From Sulfuricellaceae bacterium (GTDB lineage Bacteria; Pseudomonadota; Gammaproteobacteria; Burkholderiales; UBA9220), in NCBI GenBank assembly GCA_019911985.1, contig JAIOJO010000061.1:1-6540 (forward strand): 6,540 bases of DNA, read 5' to 3'. The translations under genes were made by a program, and so were the position numbers. This document shows, one piece after another, positions 1-5,631 of this stretch (positions within the stretch are counted from its first letter, which is position 1; each line of letters starts with the position of its first letter). A model generated the notes under the pieces. That model did not search any database and was not told the DNA's origin. It was given only the letters and a program-made list of their open reading frames with translations.

Positions 1-1
1 A

Positions 2-226
2 AAAATGGGCGGCGGCCTGTATTTATCCAATCTAAAAGAAGGCGTTCTGACTCTGCTGGCGGATGGGAAGTATATCAAGGACATCGGCCCGGGGAATATT
101 TTCGAGGGCAAAAAGGATGCCTTGCGAACCATCTATCCTAAACTAGACATTGAAATTTGTCGCACCTGCCAGGCACGCATCTTCAAGGAATGCAAAGAAA
201 ATCTCCCCAACGGAGAGCACCGCTAG
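2..226 (+). CDS. SulP-family anion transporter, C-terminal fragment (STAS domain end)
   Basis: This is the 3' end of a gene that begins before the window. The frame is open to the left edge (a Lys codon precedes the first ATG at 5), so that ATG is probably internal. The visible 74 residues match the last part of a SulP/SLC26 STAS domain: a Gly-rich strand followed by LYLSNLKEGV, then an amphipathic helix, GPGNIFEGKKDAL and IYPKLD. A short tail follows with three cysteines, CRTCQARIFKEC (C-x2-C-x7-C). SulP proteins are inner-membrane carriers or symporters of sulfate, bicarbonate and related anions; the cytoplasmic STAS domain regulates or stabilises them. The membrane part is not in the window, so the substrate cannot be read. 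The carbonic anhydrase gene about 105 bp downstream on the same strand makes bicarbonate plausible. The family call is fairly firm; the substrate is inference. Confidence 0.75.
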   Translation, partial: KMGGGLYLSNLKEGVLTLLADGKYIKDIGPGNIFEGKKDALRTIYPKLDIEICRTCQARIFKECKENLPNGEHR

Positions 227-331
227 CATCGCTGAAATGCGCGACTTTACCAGGCAGCAAGAGCGCCGCCCTTTTTACTAAAAATCCACGAAACCGGTCT
301 CTTTCGGTATTCGAGAACATTGCGAGTTAAC

Positions 332-892
332 ATGATCAGAAAAAATCCCAGCGGCGATTTACCGGTAATTCACGAGTCCGCCTATATTGACCAAACAGCC
401 ATCATCTGCGGCAAGGTCATTGTTCATGAAAATGTGTTCATCGGCCCCTATGCCGTTATTCGCGCCGATGAAGTCAATGATAATGGAGAGATGGAACCGA
501 TCATTATTGGAGCCAATTCGAACATTCAAGATGGCGTCGTCATCCACTCCGTAGCGGGCGCCCTGGTTCAGATCGGACAAAACACATCGATAGCGCACCG
601 ATCCATAGTTCACGGTCCGTGCACTGTCGGTAATAACGTATTTATCGGTTTCAATACGGTGTTATTCAATTGCGTAGTACACGATGGTTGCGTTGTCCGC
701 CACAATTGCGTCGTTGACGGCAACGAATTGCCCAAGGGATTCTATGTACCCTCAACCAGCAATGTAAACTCTAAAACCGACCTTGCCACGATCCCGAAGG
801 TCACCGCTGCCGCCACGGATTTTTCCGAAAACGTGGTTCGTGCCAACATCGAATTAGTACAAGGCTATAAAAAGCTGCAAAACGAATTCTAA
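332..892 (+). CDS. gamma-class carbonic anhydrase (CamH-like, left-handed beta-helix)
   Basis: Predicted to interconvert CO2 and bicarbonate as a trimer of left-handed parallel beta-helices. Numbered from the ATG at 332 (186 aa), hexapeptide-type repeats run from about residue 17 to 130. The three zinc-ligand histidines of the Cam family are present: His72 in QDGVVIH, then His89 and His94 in IAHRSIVHG. Active-site companions are also there: Arg44 and Asp46 in IRADE, Asn64 and Gln66 in NSNIQDG. A C-terminal helix (FSENVV to GYKKLQ) follows. The long acidic loop carrying the proton-shuttle Glu of Methanosarcina Cam is absent, as in the CamH subgroup. An in-frame TTG at 320 would add four residues, but ATG with MIRKNPSGDLP looks like the natural family start; neither has a strong ribosome-binding site. 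Enzyme activity is inferred, since some gamma-CA homologues are inactive. The neighbouring SulP gene supports a carbon-supply role. Confidence 0.85.
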   Translation: MIRKNPSGDLPVIHESAYIDQTAIICGKVIVHENVFIGPYAVIRADEVNDNGEMEPIIIGANSNIQDGVVIHSVAGALVQIGQNTSIAHRSIVHGPCTVGNNVFIGFNTVLFNCVVHDGCVVRHNCVVDGNELPKGFYVPSTSNVNSKTDLATIPKVTAAATDFSENVVRANIELVQGYKKLQNEF

Positions 893-951
893 GCAAGAAA
901 GCACTGTGCAATACTCTCTACTCGAATATCGGTAACACGGCATTAATTCAA

Positions 952-1497
952 ATGCGGCTTTCAAAAATATACACCCGTACCGGCGATAACGGCTCCACGG
1001 GCTTAGCGGATGGCACTCGGCTGGCCAAAGACGACCCGAGAATCGAAGCCATCGGCTCCGTGGATGAACTCAATAGTCAAATCGGCCTGGTTTTAACCGA
1101 GAGCCTTCCGGATGCGTTGCGGCAACCTCTTGTAGCCATTCAACACACACTATTCGACCTGGGTGGCGAATTGAGCCTACCTGGCCGGAATATACTGCGC
1201 GAGCATCAGATATCGCAACTGGAGACGTGGCTCGATGAAGCCAACAAGGATTTGCCGCCACTTAAGGAGTTTATTCTCCCTGGCGGCAGCCGCGCCGCCT
1301 CGCAATGCCATATTGCTCGTGCGGTATGCCGCCGCGCCGAACGCCGCGTTGTAAGCCTGGACAACAGAGCGCCTTCCCTTGCCGCTCGATATTTGAATCG
1401 GCTGTCGGACCTTCTATTTGTGTATAGCCGCACCATCAACCGACACGACCATCACCCCGAAACCCTGTGGCAGCAGGACAAAACCGCCAGAGATTGA
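952..1497 (+). CDS. pduO: PduO-type ATP:cob(I)alamin adenosyltransferase
   Basis: Transfers the 5'-deoxyadenosyl group of ATP to cob(I)alamin, or to cob(I)yrinic acid a,c-diamide, to make the adenosyl-B12 coenzyme in the cytoplasm. It works as a trimer with active sites between subunits. The 181-aa length is normal. Family motifs appear in order: the N-terminal ATP-binding TRTGDNGSTGL (residues 8-18), SVDELN (36-41) with Asp38, FILPGG (107-112), the helix RAVCRRAERRVV (123-134) whose arginines contact ATP and pair with the conserved Asp, and LNRLSDLLFVYSR (148-160). The ATG at 952 gives the expected MRLSKIYTRTGD start, although no strong Shine-Dalgarno is visible. It follows the carbonic anhydrase gene by 59 bp on the same strand and could be cotranscribed, but no functional link is evident. 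It is not the unrelated CobA/BtuR-type enzyme. The symbol denotes the family (human MMAB homologue); no pdu operon is seen. Confidence 0.93.
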   Translation: MRLSKIYTRTGDNGSTGLADGTRLAKDDPRIEAIGSVDELNSQIGLVLTESLPDALRQPLVAIQHTLFDLGGELSLPGRNILREHQISQLETWLDEANKDLPPLKEFILPGGSRAASQCHIARAVCRRAERRVVSLDNRAPSLAARYLNRLSDLLFVYSRTINRHDHHPETLWQQDKTARD

Positions 1498-1588
1498 ATA
1501 GAGCATCGAACTAAGACAAATTGCCTTTACTTTAAAAATCCGCTTGCGCCGCAGCGACTGATCATGGAGTACCCTCTATCTTTGGGTA
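1498..1588. other. convergent intergenic gap between the two gene blocks
   Basis: This 91-bp gap separates the + strand adenosyltransferase gene from the - strand restriction operon, which converge here. The only structure seen is a short inverted repeat, TACCC (1570-1574) and GGGTA (1584-1588), ending directly beside the stop codon of the metallopeptidase gene. It has a 5-bp stem, a 9-nt loop and no following T-run, so it is not a convincing intrinsic terminator. Base composition changes visibly from moderate GC on the left to high GC on the right, which makes this a candidate edge of an acquired defence module. Confidence 0.4.
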
Positions 1589-2293
1589 TTACACATCCAG
1601 CCCCGCACCGTGCATCCGCAGCCATTCCTTGCGCTCGCCATAGGCGGGCATCACCTTGTCCACCTCATTCCAGAAAGCATCGGTGTGGTCGAGGTGGTGG
1701 AAGTGGCAAAGCTCATGCACCACGATGTAGTCGATGATGGTTTGCGGGGCCATCATGCACTTCCAGTGAAAGGCCAGGCTGCCGTTCGGCGAGCAAGAGG
1801 CCCAGCGATTGCCGAGTTCGCGGACGTTGATGTCGCGTGGAGTTACCCCTGCCTTGGGCGCGTAGTAGTCCACGCGCTGGCGGATGCGTTCGGTGCCACG
1901 CGCGATGTAGTAATCGCGGAAGGCTACTTTGGCCGCCTCGATTTCACCCCGATCCACCAGGTCGCGTCGCAGGCAGAAGCGTCCGTTTTTCAGGAGTAGC
2001 GGCTCTTCCTGGTCGGCGACCAGCAGCAGGCGATAGGAGCGGCCCAGGTAAAGAAAGCCCTCACCATTGCGATATTCGCGCAGCACGCGGGTAGCGTTCA
2101 GGTCGCGCCATTCGGCGAGGTTCTTGTAAATCCAGTAGCGCTTGGCCTCGATCAAGTCCTCGATTCGCTCATCGGGAATCGACTCGGGGGCGCGGACCAG
2201 CACACGACCATCGCGTTCGATGACGATATCCGCTGTTGCGCGTCGGCTGCGCACGATTTCGTAGGAAATGTCCTGGTCCCGTGTGGTGCTCAT
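1589..2293 (-). CDS. YgjP-like zinc metallopeptidase (DUF45, M48-like), end of the restriction operon
   Basis: A 234-aa protein of the YgjP/DUF45 metallopeptidase-like family (PF01863). Its N-terminal half is rich in beta strands and basic residues. The typical conserved core follows: RELGNRWASCSPNG (about 158-171), FHWKCMMAP (175-183), then the zinc motif VVHELCHFHHLDHTDAFW (191-208). In the last, His193 and His197 (HExxH) and probably His203 bind zinc, and Glu194 is the general base. It looks intact and soluble, without a signal peptide or membrane segment. Its ATG overlaps the hsdR stop codon by 4 bp (ATGA), with GAGGA at 2307-2303 as ribosome-binding site, so translation is probably coupled to hsdR. 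Genes of this family often lie beside type I restriction genes. The biological substrate is not established; a role in processing or turnover of the HsdR complex is speculation. Confidence 0.9.
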   Translation of the reverse strand: MSTTRDQDISYEIVRSRRATADIVIERDGRVLVRAPESIPDERIEDLIEAKRYWIYKNLAEWRDLNATRVLREYRNGEGFLYLGRSYRLLLVADQEEPLLLKNGRFCLRRDLVDRGEIEAAKVAFRDYYIARGTERIRQRVDYYAPKAGVTPRDINVRELGNRWASCSPNGSLAFHWKCMMAPQTIIDYIVVHELCHFHHLDHTDAFWNEVDKVMPAYGERKEWLRMHGAGLDV

Positions 2294-5200
2294 TTCGTCA
2301 GTTCCTCATGCCGCTTCTCGGCCAGTTTGACGATCTCCACCGCGATCCGTTCGTGCTTCGCGGTGAGCTGCGGGATGTTGGCGAGAAGGATTTCCGTGTC
2401 GATATTGCCCCGCAGGTTTTTCACCTCGATGGGTTTTTTCCAGAAGTCGATGATGTCGATGGTGCCCTGCAGCGTCTCCACGATGCGCGCCATGAGTTTC
2501 TTCAGCGACGCACGTGACTCGGGCGGTATGTCGCCGCTGTCGAAAGCAAGTTGCACCACATAGTCGTGGAAGGTTGTCGCCACTTTGCTCAGTCCTTCGA
2601 TGGCATCGGTGCGGCCTTCCATCGCCTCGTTCCGAATCTCCTCGTAGCCCTCGGCCAGTACCTGCCAGTTGTTCTGGTGATCCTGAATCAGTTTCTCCAG
2701 CTTCTCGCTCAGACGCTTGTAGAAAGCCGGGTCTTCGTCGAAATGTACCGTGCAGTGCTTGCGGATGGCGTGTTCCATCTCGCTGGCCTTGGCCTCCAGA
2801 TCGCCCTGGGCATGTTTCTGCACGTTGCTGATGAAGTCATCGGCCAGCAGTTCGATGGGCGGAATCCTGGGGTTGATCCCCAGGTCGATCAGGTGCTCGT
2901 TGATCAGCGCCTTCACCTTCGCGCCCGCGTCCGCAATGTCGAGCGAGTCGTCCTTGTAGCGCTCCTTGACCATGCGTAGCAGGTAGCCGAAGCGGCGCGC
3001 CGGGCCGCGATATCGGTGCCCGGCCTGATTGGGCAGGATCAGGTTCAGGCTCTGCAGAAACTTCTTCAGATACACCTCGAAGTCTGCCCGGCGCTTGATG
3101 TCCTTCAAGGTACCCACCGCCGCGTGCACCACGGCGACTTCCGCCTCGGGCGTGGGCAGTTCATCCTTCACGAAGGCTTCGATCGCGCCCACCCCGGCGG
3201 CGCGGAAGTGCTGCAACAGGCGCTCGTAGCGCTCTTCCAGGATCGGCAGTTCGGTCAGCAGGCTTTTCAAACCCTGCTGGATGTCCTGCGCGTCCTCCTG
3301 TGAATAAATCGCCAGCGCCTGCGCCAGGTGGTTCGCCAGGCCAATGTAATCCACGATAAAGCCGCGGTGCTTGTTCTTCGCCACCCGATTCACGCGCGCG
3401 ATCGCCTGCAACAGGTTGTGCTCCTTGAGCCGCTTGTCGATGTACATCACCTGCTCCACCGGCGCGTCGAAGCCGGTGAGCAGCATGTCGCACACGATCA
3501 GGAAGGCGATGCCGGTGAGGTACTTGTCCGGGTCGTCGAAGTCGAAGGGCTTGCAGAAGTTCTCCACCGCGTTCCAGCGCTTGGCTTCCTTGCGCGCCTC
3601 GGTGATGACCGCCAGCTCGTTGGTGGCATCGGAAGAAACCACCACCGCCGCCTTCAAAAAAGCGATGCGGCGGATCAGGTCGGCGTCGGGCTTCGGCTTG
3701 AGATTTTCGCTCTCCAGCCGCGCAGCCAAAGCCTCTCGAATCGATTTCTGGTAGCGGATTGCTGCCAGCTTGGAATGGCACACCACCTGTGCCTTGAATC
3801 CATCCGGCAGGATATTGTCGATGTAATGATTCACCAGGTCGCGGGCAATCGCCTCGATGCGCTTTTCCGCTTCGAGGATGTCGCCGCTCGCGCCGTACTT
3901 CTTCTTGATGGCGAGCAGTTCCGCTTCGCTGCGCGTCTTGAACAGGTCTTCGAATTGGGTATCGAAGCCGTGTTTGTCCTTCAGCGCCGTGTCCGCCGTG
4001 CGGCCTTCGTAGAGGATTTGCAGGGTCGCGCCGTCGTGCACCGCGTCCATCAGCTTGTAGGTGTCGATGTATTCGCCAAAGCGCTTCACCGTGCGCCGGT
4101 TGCCGTGCGCCTCGGTGATTAGCGGCGTGCCGGTGAAGGCAATGCGCGTCGCATTGGGAAATGCCTCGAAAATGTTGTCGCCGAAGTCCGAGCTTTGCGT
4201 GCGGTGCGCCTCGTCGATCATCAGCAGGATGCGCTCGGATGGGTTCACCACGCCGAAGGTATGGCCGGACGGCACCGTACCGTAACTCGCCAGCGCTTCC
4301 GCCACTTTCAGCGGCAGCGCCTCGGCGCGCTCCATGAACTTGTGCACCATCACCATGTTGATGTCGGACGCATCGGTGGCAAGGTGTTCGCGCAAGGTCG
4401 CCGTGCTATCGATCACGTTCACCTTGCCGCCGATCAGCTTGGCCGTGGCGGCGAGCTGCTCTTCCAGGTCCACCCGGTCGTTGACCAGCAGAATCTTGAA
4501 ATCCGCCAGATCGCTCGACGCACGCAGCATGCGCGCGACGAACACCATGGTCAGCGACTTGCCCGAGCCCTGGGTATGCCACACCACGCCGGAACGTTCT
4601 TCCATGGTTTGGCCCGTGCGCAGCCGCTCCACGATGCGATGGGCCGCACGGTATTGCTGGTAGCGGCACACCACCTTCACCCGCTTGCCCGCATCCGTGT
4701 CCATGAACACCGTGCAGGTGCGCAACACATCCAGCAGCGTCGCGGGCGCAAGCAGGCCCTGGATCATCCGTTCCTGTTCGCGCTCGATGCCGCGTCCTGC
4801 CCCCTCTCCCCCCGGGAGAGGGCTGGGGTGAGGGTCAGCAGGTTGGGCCGAGGCAACGCCAACTGGCCGCGTTCCCTCACCCTTGATCCCTCTCCCGGAG
4901 GGAGAGGGAAAAGGCATTCCCTTCCAGGCATAAAAATGCTCGTAGCCCGACGTCACGCTGCCGTAGGTGGCCTTCTCGCCGCAGGTGGAAATCAACAGCA
5001 GGTTGGTGTGAAACAGGCGCGGCTCGCCTTCGCGCAGCCCGGCGGCTGCCGTGTCGGCGCGCCCGTTGCGGTAGCGCAGCAGTTGCTCGAACGCCGCGTG
5101 CATCGGGTTGGCCGTGTTCGCGTCGCCGATTTTCGCCTCCACCACCACCAGCGGAATGCCGTTCACGAACAGCACGATGTCCGGGATGATGCACTGCTTC

Positions 5201-5631
5201 ACGCAGCCCGGCGTGTCGATGCGGAACTGGTTGATCGCGTGGAAAACATTGCGCTCCGGGTGGGCGAAGTCGATGAGCTGTACAACCGGATCGCTCTCGC
5301 CCGTTACCTCGTTGCGGTCCACCTGTGCCTTGAGAAACAGCGCCTGCACCGCCTCGTTGGCTTCCAGCAGCGTGCGGTTCGGCTGGCGCAGAATCTGGTC
5401 GCGCAGGTCGTCTAGCTGGCGGTCGGACAGCCAGGCCGTGCCGTCGGCAGTGCGGTTGATCGCGCGTACGGCCTCGCGGAACACCTCGGGCAGTAGCCAC
5501 TCGCGAAAGCCCCCGCGCAGGCTCACCGCCGGGTCGCCAGGAATGAAACCTTGTCCCTGGTCGACCACCGACCAGCCCAACGCCGCAAGCTGGTCGAGGA
5601 AAGGCTTTTCGACGTGGTGGTATTCAGACAT
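2290..5631 (-). CDS. hsdR: type I restriction enzyme subunit R (HsdR), nuclease plus DNA translocase
   Basis: The motor and nuclease subunit of a type I restriction-modification complex: it translocates DNA using ATP and cuts unmodified DNA far from the recognition site. Numbered from the ATG at 5631 (1113 aa), the N-terminal PD-(D/E)XK nuclease has Asp151 (IIPDIVLF), Glu165-x-Lys167 (VVVEAK) and the QxxxY motif QLLRY (183-187). The superfamily 2 helicase core has Walker A HTQGSGKS (352-359), DEAH (473-476), FTGTP (499-503), TGFDAP (719-724) and QAIARVNRV (742-750). The rest is the helical C-terminal region that contacts HsdM. All catalytic residues are present and no frameshift is seen. An ATG at 5655 is possible, but 5631 has an AGGA eight bases upstream and gives MSEYHHVEKPF, the usual family start. 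It overlaps the upstream gene by 8 bp. Residues 242-277 are encoded by a palindromic repeat element. hsdM and hsdS are not in the window. Confidence 0.96.
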   Translation of the reverse strand: MSEYHHVEKPFLDQLAALGWSVVDQGQGFIPGDPAVSLRGGFREWLLPEVFREAVRAINRTADGTAWLSDRQLDDLRDQILRQPNRTLLEANEAVQALFLKAQVDRNEVTGESDPVVQLIDFAHPERNVFHAINQFRIDTPGCVKQCIIPDIVLFVNGIPLVVVEAKIGDANTANPMHAAFEQLLRYRNGRADTAAAGLREGEPRLFHTNLLLISTCGEKATYGSVTSGYEHFYAWKGMPFPSPSGRGIKGEGTRPVGVASAQPADPHPSPLPGGEGAGRGIEREQERMIQGLLAPATLLDVLRTCTVFMDTDAGKRVKVVCRYQQYRAAHRIVERLRTGQTMEERSGVVWHTQGSGKSLTMVFVARMLRASSDLADFKILLVNDRVDLEEQLAATAKLIGGKVNVIDSTATLREHLATDASDINMVMVHKFMERAEALPLKVAEALASYGTVPSGHTFGVVNPSERILLMIDEAHRTQSSDFGDNIFEAFPNATRIAFTGTPLITEAHGNRRTVKRFGEYIDTYKLMDAVHDGATLQILYEGRTADTALKDKHGFDTQFEDLFKTRSEAELLAIKKKYGASGDILEAEKRIEAIARDLVNHYIDNILPDGFKAQVVCHSKLAAIRYQKSIREALAARLESENLKPKPDADLIRRIAFLKAAVVVSSDATNELAVITEARKEAKRWNAVENFCKPFDFDDPDKYLTGIAFLIVCDMLLTGFDAPVEQVMYIDKRLKEHNLLQAIARVNRVAKNKHRGFIVDYIGLANHLAQALAIYSQEDAQDIQQGLKSLLTELPILEERYERLLQHFRAAGVGAIEAFVKDELPTPEAEVAVVHAAVGTLKDIKRRADFEVYLKKFLQSLNLILPNQAGHRYRGPARRFGYLLRMVKERYKDDSLDIADAGAKVKALINEHLIDLGINPRIPPIELLADDFISNVQKHAQGDLEAKASEMEHAIRKHCTVHFDEDPAFYKRLSEKLEKLIQDHQNNWQVLAEGYEEIRNEAMEGRTDAIEGLSKVATTFHDYVVQLAFDSGDIPPESRASLKKLMARIVETLQGTIDIIDFWKKPIEVKNLRGNIDTEILLANIPQLTAKHERIAVEIVKLAEKRHEELTK
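2303..2307 (-). promoter_or_regulatory. ribosome-binding site of the metallopeptidase gene, inside the hsdR 3' end
   Basis: GAGGA on the - strand lies nine bases before the ATG at 2293. It sits within the last codons of hsdR and supports both the chosen start and translational coupling across the ATGA overlap. Confidence 0.6.
4802..4908. repeat. REP/MITE-like double-hairpin palindromic element inserted in hsdR
   Basis: A 107-bp imperfect palindrome made of nested inverted repeats. Left hairpin: CCCTCTCCC (4802-4810) with GGGAGAGGG (4814-4822), loop of 3. Right hairpin: CCCTCTCCC (4888-4896) with GGGAGAGGG (4900-4908), loop of 3. Between them, GGGTGAGGG (4826-4834) pairs exactly with CCCTCACCC (4874-4882), and inside that GTTGG (4842-4846) with CCAAC (4859-4863). 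The left arm and the reversed right arm are near copies. Elements of this look are scattered in many copies between genes in proteobacteria. Here it is read through in frame by hsdR as a Pro/Gly/Ser-rich linker (SPSGRG ... SPLPGGEGAG). No clear target-site duplication is visible. Confidence 0.85.

Noticed and set aside
320..331. TTG at 320 as the start of the carbonic anhydrase
   Set aside because: It adds only MRVN before the ATG at 332, has no better ribosome-binding site, and the family-like N-terminus begins at MIRKNPSGDLP.
227..331. Promoter or terminator between the SulP gene and the carbonic anhydrase gene
   Set aside because: No convincing -35/-10 pair or stem with T-run could be identified by eye, although C-rich and T-rich patches are present around 266-276.
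1570..1588. TACCC/GGGTA hairpin beside the metallopeptidase stop as an intrinsic terminator
   Set aside because: The stem has only 5 bp, the loop 9 nt, and no T-run follows on either strand.
3161..3781. 206-codon open frame on the - strand in another phase of hsdR
   Set aside because: It is a Gly/Arg-rich low-complexity translation inside the intact helicase core, so a frame shadow and not evidence of a frameshift.
4802..4908. The double hairpin as a CRISPR unit or a transcription terminator
   Set aside because: There is no repeat-spacer periodicity. The nested inverted symmetry, in-frame position inside a gene and absence of T-runs fit a REP/MITE-like element instead.
4195..5415. Long open frame (406 codons) on the + strand, opposite hsdR
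   Set aside because: It is fully antisense to hsdR, which has all catalytic motifs. Its translation is rich in Arg, His, Val and Ala with no recognisable domain, as expected for the shadow frame of a GC-rich gene.
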